DNA of 64,000 nucleotides from Enterococcus alishanensis. Lineage in GTDB: Bacteria; Bacillota; Bacilli; Lactobacillales; Enterococcaceae. The notes beneath the pieces are model-generated. The model did no database searches and was not told where the DNA came from. It was given only the letters and a program-made list of their open reading frames with translations. Position numbers and translations under genes: made by a program. The first letter of the stretch is position 1; each line of letters starts with the position of its first letter. The stretch covers positions 310,001 through 374,000 of the forward strand of contig NZ_JAHUZB010000001.1 of assembly GCF_019218635.1 (NCBI RefSeq). The letters are read 5' to 3'. This document shows, piece after piece, positions 52,361 to 62,220 of this stretch.

Positions 52361-53194
52361 TTAGTCTTTTTCTTTAACGGGGATGAGGACTTCGAATATC
52401 TGGTCTTCTGAGTGTTCGGATGTGGCTTCATCTTGCCAAAGCAGTTCCCAGATGTCACCATCGAGGACTAAGTTGTGTTCCTTTAGGTAATTTCTAAAGC
52501 GGTTATTGAAAATATTGATGTTGTGAATCTCATCTTTCATAAAGCCTGATACATAATAACCGGCGGGACGTTTGACAATTTTTTGAGCTTGATAAAGTGG
52601 CAATCGTTCGTCAGAGATTCTTACAAGAGCGCGGTAGGGAGCTGCGTGAAAGTTTTCTTCATAAAAGGCAGCGCCGTCTACTAAAAAACCAATCGGATAG
52701 CCACTAAATAAGTCTTTACTGTCGACGGAAGAGTAGAAACGACCATATATTTCCACCGAGTCCATACCGCCGACACTGTCGATAGTATCTGAAATGACAA
52801 AAGATTCAGCTTCACGGTAACTATAAGTGATTGATTCCAAATCAAAATTCTTTAGAGTTTCATAGCGATTGATATAACTGTCTAAAGATGTGCGAATATC
52901 TTTTAAGGCGGTTATTTGTTGGTCAACCTTAGATCGTTGGCGGTAGAACTCTTGTACAGCGTAATCTACATTTCGGTTTTTTAGAAAAGTGTGAATCTCT
53001 TCTAAAGGCATACCGATATTTTTAAGAAGTAAGATGACATCTAATTCAAAATATTGATCGATTCCATAATAGCGATAACCATTTTCGCCGATCTTGATGG
53101 GTTTGAATAGATCGATTTGATCATAATAGATGAGTGTTCGCCTGCTGATGCCAGCATATTTACCCATTTCGCTGATTGAGAGATATTTTTTCAT
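52361..53194 (-). CDS. MerR family regulator with effector-binding domain
   Basis: The 277-residue protein has a MerR winged helix (about 3-72, SISEMGKYAGISRRTLIYYDQIDLFKP), a coiled dimerisation helix (about 78-120) and a C-terminal GyrI-like effector domain (about 130-277), the BmrR layout. It should twist a 19-bp-spacer promoter when bound to a drug-like ligand. It is divergent from a two-gene ABC exporter and such a promoter lies between them. The start at 53194 has AAAGGAA upstream. The effector is unknown. Confidence 0.9.
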   Translation of the reverse strand: MKKYLSISEMGKYAGISRRTLIYYDQIDLFKPIKIGENGYRYYGIDQYFELDVILLLKNIGMPLEEIHTFLKNRNVDYAVQEFYRQRSKVDQQITALKDIRTSLDSYINRYETLKNFDLESITYSYREAESFVISDTIDSVGGMDSVEIYGRFYSSVDSKDLFSGYPIGFLVDGAAFYEENFHAAPYRALVRISDERLPLYQAQKIVKRPAGYYVSGFMKDEIHNINIFNNRFRNYLKEHNLVLDGDIWELLWQDEATSEHSEDQIFEVLIPVKEKD

Positions 53195-53213
53195 AAGAAA
53201 TTCCTTTTTCTGC

Positions 53214-53244
53214 TTGACTGTGACGTTACGTTACAGTTTATTCT
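53214..53244 (+). promoter_or_regulatory. MerR-type promoter of the ABC exporter
   Basis: TTGACT (53214-53219) and TATTCT (53239-53244) are 19 bp apart, the over-long spacer seen in MerR-regulated promoters. The spacer holds an inverted repeat CTGTGACGTTACGTTACAG (53218-53236), with one mismatch between its arms. Confidence 0.88.
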
Positions 53245-53269
53245 ATCACTTTAGAAGGAGGAGTAAAAG

Positions 53270-55012
53270 ATGAAATTATTTAAAATCTTTTTCAAGAATT
53301 ATCGTAAGATGTTCTTGGCAACCTTCATCTTAATGATCTTGCAAGCTGTGGGAACACTAATGATTCCGTACTATGTTGCTGAAATTATTGATGAAGGAAT
53401 ACTAACGCAGGATCAAGGAGCTATCTGGCGTAATGGGGGATTAATGTTGGGGGTAGCTGTAGTTACCGGGATTGTTTCCATCATTGCCAGTTATTATTCT
53501 GCGATCTTAGCCGGGCGCTTCGGCTATTTTTTACGTAAAGGCTTGGTTGAGAAGACCCAAAGCTTGTCATTAGCAGAGATGGAAGAGTTCGGTACGCCGA
53601 CACTTTTAGCGAGGACGACTAGTGATATTACCAATATTCAACAAATTTTGATGATGGTATTTCAAATGATCATCCCAGCTCCTTTAATCTGCATTGCTTC
53701 GATTGTATTGACGGGAGCGATCTCTTGGCGCTTTATTTGGATTCCTACAGTATCGATTGTACTATTTTCAATTATCTCGTTAGTGGTAATCAAAAAGGCG
53801 ATTCCATTAGCAGATATTATGCAACAAAGAATGGATAAGATGATGCAAGTGCTTAGAGAATTCTACACAGGCGTTCGGGTGATTCGTGCTTTTGACAAAA
53901 CTAAATTCGAAAAAGAGCGTGCTGATAAAACATTTAGTAGTTATGCTGATGTGATGATTCGAGTGAATAAGATGTTTGCTGTCTTGAACCCGACGGTGAA
54001 TTTGGTGATGGGATTGGGAATGACCGCTGTCTTGGCTTTTGGTGGCGTCTTAGTCTTACAAGGAAATGTCCCAATCGGTAGTTTAACAGCTATCAACGAG
54101 TATACTATTTTAAGCTTATGGTTCTTGACGATGGCGGCGATGGTGATCGTAATGATACCTAAAGCCTTAGCTTCATTAGAGCGGATCGACGAAGTCTTGG
54201 CAAAAGAAGAAGAAATCGTTGATGGGGCTAAAAATAGTTTTTCAGCAAGAAAAGATGGTCCAATTGCGGTATTTGATCAAGTAGATTTTGCTTACAGTGG
54301 AGCAGAAGAAGCTGTTTTATCTGATATTACTTTTGACATACCTGTCGGGACTACCGCGATTGTTGGCGGGACTGGCTCAGGTAAAAGTACCATTGCTAAA
54401 GCCTTACTGCGTTTTAGAGATACATCAAAGGGCGAGATTCGTTTCTTAGGAGAATCAATCAAGGATGTCTCCCAGAATACTTTAAGAGATCGGATCAGTT
54501 ATGTACCCCAGAAGGCTTTTTTATTTAGCGGCACAATTGAAGACAATTTCTTATTTGGGAATCCTGCGGCGACTAAGGAAGAGATGCAGCAGGTGGCTAA
54601 GATTGCTCAGGCGGATGCGTTTATTAATGGACTGGACGATCAATATCAGGCAACAGTTGCCCAGAAAGGGAATAATTTCTCCGGTGGTCAAAAGCAACGT
54701 CTGAGTATTGCCCGAGCCTTGATCAAGCCAGCGGATTTGTATTTCTTTGATGACAGCTTTTCAGCCTTGGATTATCAGACAGATGCGAAGTTACGGCAAG
54801 CTTTGAAGAGTTATTTAAAAGATGCGGCAGTCGTGATTGTTGCTCAGCGTCTTTCTACTATTAAAGATGCCGATCAAATAATTGTTTTAGAAGAAGGAAA
54901 AATTGTAGGCAAAGGGACCCATCAAGAATTATTAACGACTTGTCGTGTGTACCAAGAATTTGCCAAATCTCAAGGAATGGAGGAGAAAAAGCATGAGCAT
55001 GAAGCAAGTTGA
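53270..55012 (+). CDS. Heterodimeric ABC exporter, degenerate-site subunit
   Basis: The 580-residue half-transporter has six membrane spans (about 1-310) and a C-terminal ATPase with Walker A GGTGSGKST, signature FSGGQKQRL, and Walker B LYFFDDSFSALD. The catalytic Glu after Walker B is Asp, so this subunit carries the non-canonical site, as in LmrC/BmrC-type halves. It works with the next gene, which overlaps it by 20 bp. GGAGGAG precedes the start. Control by the divergent MerR protein and the pairing suggest export of a toxic compound. Confidence 0.93.
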   Translation: MKLFKIFFKNYRKMFLATFILMILQAVGTLMIPYYVAEIIDEGILTQDQGAIWRNGGLMLGVAVVTGIVSIIASYYSAILAGRFGYFLRKGLVEKTQSLSLAEMEEFGTPTLLARTTSDITNIQQILMMVFQMIIPAPLICIASIVLTGAISWRFIWIPTVSIVLFSIISLVVIKKAIPLADIMQQRMDKMMQVLREFYTGVRVIRAFDKTKFEKERADKTFSSYADVMIRVNKMFAVLNPTVNLVMGLGMTAVLAFGGVLVLQGNVPIGSLTAINEYTILSLWFLTMAAMVIVMIPKALASLERIDEVLAKEEEIVDGAKNSFSARKDGPIAVFDQVDFAYSGAEEAVLSDITFDIPVGTTAIVGGTGSGKSTIAKALLRFRDTSKGEIRFLGESIKDVSQNTLRDRISYVPQKAFLFSGTIEDNFLFGNPAATKEEMQQVAKIAQADAFINGLDDQYQATVAQKGNNFSGGQKQRLSIARALIKPADLYFFDDSFSALDYQTDAKLRQALKSYLKDAAVVIVAQRLSTIKDADQIIVLEEGKIVGKGTHQELLTTCRVYQEFAKSQGMEEKKHEHEAS

Positions 55013-56798
55013 TGAAAGAGTAGATACAGAAATGCCGAAAGATATGAAAAAAACCGGCTTGCGTCTATTTAAACTATTGGCGATTCAAAAAAGCCGCTTT
55101 TTAATTATTATTACTTCCGCGATTTGTTTTGCGGCTTTGATGGCGATTACTCCTTTAATCTTAGGTTGGGGATTAGATGCGATCATTGCCTTATTTCAGA
55201 ACAATCAGTTTTCTTTAAATCGTCTAGTGTCTGTTTTAACACGTCCAGTGCTTTTCTTATTTCTGACTTGGATCGGGGTATCCTTATTTTCGTTACTGCA
55301 GGAATATACTATGGCTAGTGTTGCGGAAACGCTGACCCTGCGATTAAGAAAAACTTTAACTGAAAAGTTGAATCGCCTACCGATGAACTTTTTTGACCAA
55401 TACAAGACTGGCGATATTCTAACTAGAGCTACCTTGGATTTGGATAAGGTTTCAGAAGTCTTGCAAGTGGGTTTAATGCAGATGATTTCAGCGATTCTTT
55501 CTATCGTGATTGGCTTAGGCTTGATGATTTACTTAAGTCCGTTACTGACGATTGGGATTGTAGTGATTCTACTGATTAGTTTATTTTTGACAAATTATTT
55601 GGCTAATAAGAACCAAGAATATTTTTCTCAAAACCAAGTAGCTTTAGGCGCTGTGGGAACGAAGGCGGAAGAGGATTATTCAGGAAATTTAGTCATCAAG
55701 GCGTATAACCGTCAAAAAGAAACGGTGGAAGAGTTAGATGAATTAAATGAAGCGCAATTTCAAGCTTTTAAAAAAGCACAGTTTGTCAGCTTCGCTATTA
55801 ATCCTTTGATTCGATTAGTGAATCAATTAGGCTTCGTGACTAGTGCAGTTGTTGGCGGGATCATGGTGATTAATGGTCAGATGTCGATTGGTTTAGTGCA
55901 GGCTTATTTACAATATGTCAATCAAGTCTCGGAGCCTATTACTCAAGTTTCTTATGTCATCAATAGTCTGCAAAGTGCTTTTGCGGCGCTAGAACGAATT
56001 TTTGAAATTTTGGATCAAGCAGAGGAAAGTGAGGAACCCTTGTCCTTGCCTGTTCCAGAAAAAGTACTGGGGGAAGTTACCTTTAAGCACGTAGCCTTTG
56101 GTTATCAACCAGAGCATTTATTAATGGAAGATGTTAACTTCAAAGTCAAACCCAAACAAATGGTAGCCATCGTTGGACCAACTGGTGCAGGGAAAACGAC
56201 TATGATCAATTTGTTAATGCGTTTTTATGATTTAAATAGCGGAAAGATCGAAATCGATGGTAAAAACGTTAAGCATTTTTCCCGAGCAGCGATTCGTCGT
56301 AAGTTCGGAATGGTGCTGCAGGATACTTGGATGTTTGAAGGCACAGTGGCAGACAACATTGCTTACGGCAATCCAGATGCTACACGTCAAGAAGTGATCC
56401 AAGCTGCCAAAGCTGCCCAGTGCCATCACTTTATTCGGACATTGCCGAATGGTTACGACACGATCATTTCTTCTGAGGATGGTCAGATTTCTCAGGGTCA
56501 GCAACAACTGCTGACGATTGCCCGTGCTATCTTGGCTGATCCACAAATCCTCATTCTTGATGAAGCGACTTCAAGTGTCGATACAAGAACCGAAGAAATG
56601 ATTCAACAAGCGATGGATCAATTAACTAGCGAGCGAACAAGCTTCGTCATTGCTCATCGACTATCAACGATAAAAAATGCTGATCTGATTTTGGTGATGA
56701 AGAATGGCTCAATTATTGAACAAGGCAGTCATCGCAGCCTAATGGAAAAAGGCGATTTTTATGCCAATCTTTATAATAGCCAATTTGCGCCAGTGTAA
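54993..56798 (+). CDS. Heterodimeric ABC exporter, catalytic-site subunit
   Basis: The product is 601 residues from ATG 54993, with GGAGG upstream; the open frame from 54945 is within the preceding gene. Six membrane spans lie at about 35-325, after a longer cytoplasmic start. The ATPase has Walker A GPTGAGKTT, Walker B ILILDEATSSVD with the catalytic Glu, and an altered signature ISQGQQQLL. Pairing a canonical Walker B with a changed signature is expected in LmrCD/BmrCD-type heterodimers. It exports the same substrate as its partner. Confidence 0.93.
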   Translation: MSMKQVDERVDTEMPKDMKKTGLRLFKLLAIQKSRFLIIITSAICFAALMAITPLILGWGLDAIIALFQNNQFSLNRLVSVLTRPVLFLFLTWIGVSLFSLLQEYTMASVAETLTLRLRKTLTEKLNRLPMNFFDQYKTGDILTRATLDLDKVSEVLQVGLMQMISAILSIVIGLGLMIYLSPLLTIGIVVILLISLFLTNYLANKNQEYFSQNQVALGAVGTKAEEDYSGNLVIKAYNRQKETVEELDELNEAQFQAFKKAQFVSFAINPLIRLVNQLGFVTSAVVGGIMVINGQMSIGLVQAYLQYVNQVSEPITQVSYVINSLQSAFAALERIFEILDQAEESEEPLSLPVPEKVLGEVTFKHVAFGYQPEHLLMEDVNFKVKPKQMVAIVGPTGAGKTTMINLLMRFYDLNSGKIEIDGKNVKHFSRAAIRRKFGMVLQDTWMFEGTVADNIAYGNPDATRQEVIQAAKAAQCHHFIRTLPNGYDTIISSEDGQISQGQQQLLTIARAILADPQILILDEATSSVDTRTEEMIQQAMDQLTSERTSFVIAHRLSTIKNADLILVMKNGSIIEQGSHRSLMEKGDFYANLYNSQFAPV

Positions 56799-56802
56799 AA
56801 GG

Positions 56803-56832
56803 AAAGCTCGACAATTGTGTCGGGCTTTTTCT
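56803..56832 (+). terminator. Terminator after the ABC exporter
   Basis: AAAGCTCGACA pairs with TGTCGGGCTTT, followed by T. The next 325 bases to 57158 are about 80 percent AT and hold no gene; TATAAT occurs at 57037-57042 and 57117-57122 as possible -10 sites for the surface protein. Confidence 0.85.
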
Positions 56833-57158
56833 TATGCCAAAATCTTGCAGAAAATTTGTCAAAGATCGACTTTTTTATGGGAAAAGACTCATCAAAGAAG
56901 AAAAAAGTTTTTTTAAGCAGAAAAATAAATCGTTAACTTACAACTGAAAAATCGAAAAAAGATTTCCAGTTTGCGGAAATATCTTTATCTTGTTGTTAAT
57001 TTTAATTGCGTAAAAAATGTAATAAACAATTATTCTATTATAATATTTTTTACTCATATTATATTATAATTAAACTTAAAAATGATGAAACTCAACAATA
57101 AGAAGTGTTTATTTGATATAATTAGGTGGATGTAATTGTAAAGATGGAGGAGAAAATA

Positions 57159-60100
57159 ATGAAGGAAAGACAAAAATTTAAATTAATCAAATGGAACAAG
57201 CAATTGATTTCAGTGGCTACCGGAGTTTTATTTGTCAGTCAATTGGCGGTTGGTTCGGTGAATGTCATGGCTGAGACGCCAGATTATGTCCCAGCAAGTA
57301 GCCTGAAAAATCAAAATGACACCAATCAACTGACGCTAGGCATGTCTAATGCCATCATCACAGGGGAAAATCAAAAAACAGTTGGGAATAATCCCAGTGT
57401 AAGTCAGACCAAGGCGAGTAAAGGTACGACAAGAAATGGTCCAAGTGTGCAAGATGCTACGAAAGTTCCCGCTGTGGATGAATTAAAAACAGCGATCGGT
57501 GGAGTAGCTGCTGGAGGAAGCGCTGAATTTACTTGGGATGGTGAATTAGAAATTGACGGTTCCGCAATTGCGATTGATGGGAAGAATATTACACTGACTT
57601 CCACTGATGGTGCCACTATAAAAAGAATGACTGGTTATACCGGCAATGTGTTCATTGTGACAGAAGATGGTGCTGGTAATAAAGGAAGTCTAACGATTAA
57701 TGGTGTGAATGTTGATGGGAACGCTAATAATAGCCAAGGAGAGTCACTTATTTCTGTGACACAATCAACTTTTACTTTAGAGGATGGGACGATTGAGAAT
57801 GGAAATGGAAGAGAAGGCCCTGGGGCAATTCTAGCTAGGGGTACTAGTAGTGAGATAAGTATTAAAGGGGGAATTATCAGCAACAATTATTCGAACAGTA
57901 GAGGTGGCGCCATTAGCTCTATTTCAAGAACTAATTATTCTGACGATACAGGGATAATAAACATTGAAGGCGGAACTATAAAGGAAAATCAATCAAATGA
58001 AGGAGCGGGCGGTATATATGTTAGTAATGGAGGAACAGTAAACATAAAAGATGAAGCAGCCATTATTGGAAACAGTGGCGGTGCAATGGGTGGTGCTTTA
58101 TTTCTTCTATATGCAACATTAAATATGGAAGGTGGAACTATCAGTGAAAACGAGCGGGCAGGTAACGGAGGTGGTGTGTATGCGATGCAAAGCAAAGTAA
58201 ATATAAGTGGTGGGACTATTAGCAACAACAAATGTTCTTATATAGGTGGCGGTATTTTTATTACTGGTGAAAAAAGTGAATTTGATATGACTGGCGGAAG
58301 AATAGTTAATAATACATCAAACAATGGTGGTTCGGCTATATGTAATGATAATATTGGTACTTTCACCCTCACGATATCTGGAGGCTTAATCTACGGAGAA
58401 GCAGATGCGACCAATGGTTTAGTTTATAATTATAGGACTGGCGGCGACTGGGAAGACATCACCGATGATGCTGTGATCATCGCAAATGCTAAAACATCCA
58501 GTCCTTATACATGGGAAAGTGATAAAGACTTAACTTATAAATATGGTGAGGATATTCAAAGTGAAGGGACCAACAAATGGACTATTCAAGAAGATGCTGA
58601 TGGGAATAATGCAGTAGGTGTTGCCTATAAGTATACGGACAGTCAAAATGCTCTCCATGAAGGTTTTATTCCTGAAACAGACGCACAGTTTGCTTTGAAC
58701 TCGGATATGTTTCAAAAGGTGACGCCATCAAATCTGACCTATACTGGGGAAGTGCAAAATCCAGCTATTTCAGTTGAAGCAGAAGCTACTTATGGCAATG
58801 CTGCTCTAGCAGATGTTATTTCTCAAGAAGTAAGCAAGACACCAACATTCTTAAACCAATCGACAAGCGCCAGTGAGAGGGATGTATTAAAAAATGCTGG
58901 TACCTATGATGTTTTGGCAAGTGTGACTCCAGCAGTAGCTCCCGCGGTTAATTTATTAAATGGATCCGCAAAAATTGGTGAAATAACCATCAATAAAGCC
59001 TCCCGTACGCAAGCTGATTTTGATTACGATCAAAAAACAACTTTATATCTAAAGGAAGATGGCACAGGATTAACTCTGGGTGCAACAGATATTGTAAAAA
59101 ATAAAGCAGAAATCACTAGTTTCTCAGTTAGATATATTAAAACGGATGATTCAAATAATAGAGAATTAACAGAAATGACAGAAACAGGCAAATATCGTAT
59201 TAAATTAATTAACATAGAGGATGACAGTCCTAATCATGCCACGCCAGATGGTATTGTTATAGTTGATGCTGAAATAACTGTTGAAAATCAAGTGAAACCA
59301 GATAGTAGTTATTATCAAGCCGATGTACCAAGTAATCACACTTACAGCGGAAGTTTCCCGACTATCGAAATTGATGAAATAGGTGGAAATGCTAGTGAGA
59401 ATAAAGGGGAAATCAACACAGTCTTTAAACAAAAAGGTGAGACGGCGGAAACCACCACACCCAATGTCGGTAACTATGAGGTATACGCACGCAACGGAGG
59501 AACCGATAAATATGCATCGGTAGATGTCAAATTAGGAGATCTGACCATCACGAAGAAACGGTTATCCATCACTGCCGTAGATGTTGAAGTCCAACAAGGG
59601 GCTGACTTACCTGAAGCAACGATCAAATATGCTGGGTTTGTGACTGGTGAAAATGAGAACTCTATCTTTTTTCAGCTGCCGACTGCCAATTATTTAGGGG
59701 ACACGACGGAAGTAGGGACTTCTGAGATCGAAGTAACCGCAGGTAAAACCAATACACGAGGTGAAAATTATAATCTTGCATATAAATCTGGAACCTTAAC
59801 TGTTACAGAGAAAAAACCAGATGCTAGCTTGTATGAGGTGGAAATCTCAGCTGAACATGTCTACAACGGTCAGTTTCCAGAAATAAAAGTCACGACTGAC
59901 CATGAGAACTTAGGGACGCTTTCAACAGTGATCAAGCAAGGTGAAGCAGAAGGACAGACACCAAATGTCGGGACTTATCAAGTCTACGTACGAAATGCTG
60001 GTTCAGATGACTATACAGGTGCCGATACATTAGTCGGTGAATTTACCATCACCGCAAAACCGCTAACTATCACTGCTGCAGATGTGGAAGTGGCACAAGG

Positions 60101-60743
60101 TGCAATCTTACCAGCAGTGACAATTAATTATAGCGAGTTCGCAGAAGGTGAAGAAGCGGCGACAATTTTCAGCAGCTTGCCGACAGGAAGATTTACTGGG
60201 GATAGTGGCACAGTTGGCACTTCTGCCATCGAAGTCACACCAGGAACTGAGAATCAGCAGGCGAAGAATTACGCGATCCGTTATGTGGCAGGAACATTGA
60301 CAGTCAAAGGGAATTCTGACGAAGAACAAGATCGTCTTCCAGTCTATCGAGTGTACAATCCTAATAACGGAGAGCATCTTTATACTTTAAGTGCAGAAGA
60401 AGCCCGTTGGTTGATTGATGACATTGGATTAAATGATGAAGGCATCAGCTGGCACGCTGGAAAGACTACCGGCAAAGCGGTCTATCGTCTCTACAATCCA
60501 AATTCGGGTGAACATTTTTATACTCTGGATCAAAGTGAATACAATGGTGTCGGCAGCGCTGGTTGGACGCAAGAAGGAATTGCTTTTTATACAGCAGAAG
60601 ATACAAAAATTCCAATTTATCGCGTCTTCAATCCGAATTCCCAAGATGCAGGTTCTCATCATTATACGTTGAGCACTGCAGAAAATACTTGGTTGCTTCG
60701 GGAAGGTTGGAAATCTGAGGGAATTGGGTTTTATGGGAAGTAA
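57159..60743 (+). CDS. Large secreted surface protein: beta-helix, MBG-like repeats, C-terminal YRVYNP repeats
   Basis: The product is 1194 residues from ATG 57159, with GGAGGAG six bases upstream. A KYxIRK-free signal peptide (about 1-38, cleaved after VMA) is followed by a right-handed beta-helix-like region (about 100-430) made of repeats such as GGTISNN and GGIISNN. Then come MBG-like Ig-type domains: one near 510-620 and two tandem pairs (about 714-882 and 886-1050), the pairs being clear copies. The last 135 residues hold three repeats of YRVYNPNxGEHxYTLxxxE. No LPXTG or other sorting signal is present. It looks like an adhesin or matrix-binding protein; the C-terminal repeats may bind wall sugars. 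Confidence 0.88.
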   Translation: MKERQKFKLIKWNKQLISVATGVLFVSQLAVGSVNVMAETPDYVPASSLKNQNDTNQLTLGMSNAIITGENQKTVGNNPSVSQTKASKGTTRNGPSVQDATKVPAVDELKTAIGGVAAGGSAEFTWDGELEIDGSAIAIDGKNITLTSTDGATIKRMTGYTGNVFIVTEDGAGNKGSLTINGVNVDGNANNSQGESLISVTQSTFTLEDGTIENGNGREGPGAILARGTSSEISIKGGIISNNYSNSRGGAISSISRTNYSDDTGIINIEGGTIKENQSNEGAGGIYVSNGGTVNIKDEAAIIGNSGGAMGGALFLLYATLNMEGGTISENERAGNGGGVYAMQSKVNISGGTISNNKCSYIGGGIFITGEKSEFDMTGGRIVNNTSNNGGSAICNDNIGTFTLTISGGLIYGEADATNGLVYNYRTGGDWEDITDDAVIIANAKTSSPYTWESDKDLTYKYGEDIQSEGTNKWTIQEDADGNNAVGVAYKYTDSQNALHEGFIPETDAQFALNSDMFQKVTPSNLTYTGEVQNPAISVEAEATYGNAALADVISQEVSKTPTFLNQSTSASERDVLKNAGTYDVLASVTPAVAPAVNLLNGSAKIGEITINKASRTQADFDYDQKTTLYLKEDGTGLTLGATDIVKNKAEITSFSVRYIKTDDSNNRELTEMTETGKYRIKLINIEDDSPNHATPDGIVIVDAEITVENQVKPDSSYYQADVPSNHTYSGSFPTIEIDEIGGNASENKGEINTVFKQKGETAETTTPNVGNYEVYARNGGTDKYASVDVKLGDLTITKKRLSITAVDVEVQQGADLPEATIKYAGFVTGENENSIFFQLPTANYLGDTTEVGTSEIEVTAGKTNTRGENYNLAYKSGTLTVTEKKPDASLYEVEISAEHVYNGQFPEIKVTTDHENLGTLSTVIKQGEAEGQTPNVGTYQVYVRNAGSDDYTGADTLVGEFTITAKPLTITAADVEVAQGAILPAVTINYSEFAEGEEAATIFSSLPTGRFTGDSGTVGTSAIEVTPGTENQQAKNYAIRYVAGTLTVKGNSDEEQDRLPVYRVYNPNNGEHLYTLSAEEARWLIDDIGLNDEGISWHAGKTTGKAVYRLYNPNSGEHFYTLDQSEYNGVGSAGWTQEGIAFYTAEDTKIPIYRVFNPNSQDAGSHHYTLSTAENTWLLREGWKSEGIGFYGK

Positions 60744-60777
60744 GGAACAAGGTAGAATTAATAATTGACTTTAGGAG

Positions 60778-60814
60778 ATGGAGATACTGTGGTTGCAGTG
60801 TCTCCATTTTTTTA
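60778..60814 (+). terminator. Terminator of the surface protein gene
   Basis: ATGGAGATACTG pairs with CAGTGTCTCCAT, with one wobble, then seven T. The remaining bases to 60980 hold no gene. Confidence 0.9.
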
Positions 60815-60980
60815 TATAGAAAAAAACTTTGGTTGGTGATAACTTTTTCCAAATGGTCGAAGAAGCCAAGAAGGAGTAAATTAGTAATAGATGAAAAATA
60901 CATTAAAATTTATTGTTTCACCTGCAGGGAAATGTGGTAGCATAAGGTATTAAAAATTTTAAATCAAAGGATGAATGTAG

Positions 60981-62150
60981 ATGCCATTTTCTTCTATTTT
61001 AAAGAGTTTGCCTGATCAGTTTTTTGCTCAATTAGTGGCTAAAGTAAATCAAAAAATCGCGGCAGGTTATGATGTGATTAATCTAGGTCAAGGAAATCCA
61101 GATTTACCTACGCCTCGCTATATTATTGAAGCGCTACAACAAGCTGTGGCGGAGCCTGATAACCATAAGTATTCTCAATTTCGCGGTAATCATATTTATA
61201 AGCAAGCCTGTGCTGATTTTTACCAAAAAAATTATGGCGTGACTTTAGATCCTGAAACAGAGATTGCTGTTTTAGGTGGTAGCAAAATTGGTTTAGTCGA
61301 ATTACCTCTAACTGTGATGGAGCCGGGAGATACCTTATTATTACCGGATCCGGGGTATCCTGATTATTTATCGGGTACTGAATTAGCAAGAGCAAAAAAG
61401 GAATTACTGCCTTTAAAACCTGAGAATGGCTATTTACCAGATTACAGCCAAGTAGATGAAAAAATTCTAGCTGCTGCTAAATTGCTGTATTTAAACTATC
61501 CGAATAATCCTACTGGTGCTCAAGCCACACCTGAATTTTTTGCAGAGACGGTCAAAGTCGCAAAAGAAAATGATTTTCAAGTGGTTCATGATTTTGCTTA
61601 CGGTGCGTTAGGTGATGGTATCACACCACCCATTAGTTTTATGACGACTGAGGGTGCGAAAGATGTGGGAATAGAATTTTATACCTTATCAAAAACCTTT
61701 AACATGGCTGGTTGGCGGGTAGCCTTTGCAGTAGGAAACAAAGAATTAATTGCTGCGATTAATTTATTACAAGATCATTTGTTTGTAGGTATTTTCCCAG
61801 CGTTGCAAGTGGCAGGCGCGACAGCTTTACAGGGCGATGGAAAAGACATCGCGGCGTTAGTTGAAACTTATCGCAAACGGCGTCAGACATTTATTCAAGC
61901 TGCTGAAAAAATTGGTTGGCAGGCATATCCGTCTAGCGGTGCCTTTTATTGTTGGATGCCAGTGGCTGAAGGTTATACTAGTGAAGCATTTGCGGATTTA
62001 TTGTTGGAAAAAGCCAGTGTCGCTGTGGCGGCGGGTAATGGTTTTGGAGAACAAGGTGAAGGCTATGTACGGGTAGGCTTAACGATTGAAGAACCGCGTC
62101 TAATTGAAGCGGTGGAGAGAATTGCCGCATTAGAATTATTTAATTCCTAA
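60981..62150 (+). CDS. Class I/II aminotransferase, MtnE-like
   Basis: The 389-residue PLP enzyme has NLGQGNPDLPTP near 33-44, the PLP-binding LNYPNNPTGA, the Asp/Tyr motif VVHDFAYG, and Lys238 in TLSKTFNMAGWRV. The run INLLQDHLFVGIFPA is shared with the Bacillus MtnE group that transaminates the keto acid of methionine salvage, but specificity is not certain. CysK follows on the same strand, which also hints at sulfur amino acid metabolism. AAAGGATGA precedes the start. Confidence 0.88.
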   Translation: MPFSSILKSLPDQFFAQLVAKVNQKIAAGYDVINLGQGNPDLPTPRYIIEALQQAVAEPDNHKYSQFRGNHIYKQACADFYQKNYGVTLDPETEIAVLGGSKIGLVELPLTVMEPGDTLLLPDPGYPDYLSGTELARAKKELLPLKPENGYLPDYSQVDEKILAAAKLLYLNYPNNPTGAQATPEFFAETVKVAKENDFQVVHDFAYGALGDGITPPISFMTTEGAKDVGIEFYTLSKTFNMAGWRVAFAVGNKELIAAINLLQDHLFVGIFPALQVAGATALQGDGKDIAALVETYRKRRQTFIQAAEKIGWQAYPSSGAFYCWMPVAEGYTSEAFADLLLEKASVAVAAGNGFGEQGEGYVRVGLTIEEPRLIEAVERIAALELFNS

Positions 62151-62220
62151 ACAGATTTTTTTACATTGCTAGTTTTCTAGCATAATATTAAAGAATATTA
62201 AACAAAAAAGGAGAATGTTC

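Noticed and set aside
58000-58330. CRISPR-like short repeats (GGAACTATCAG-type) in the surface protein gene
   Set aside because: They are in-frame codon repeats of beta-helix turns with no constant spacer length.
60300-60743. LPXTG or other cell-wall sorting signal at the end of the surface protein
   Set aside because: The protein ends a few residues after the last YTL repeat; there is no LPXTG, hydrophobic tail or basic end.
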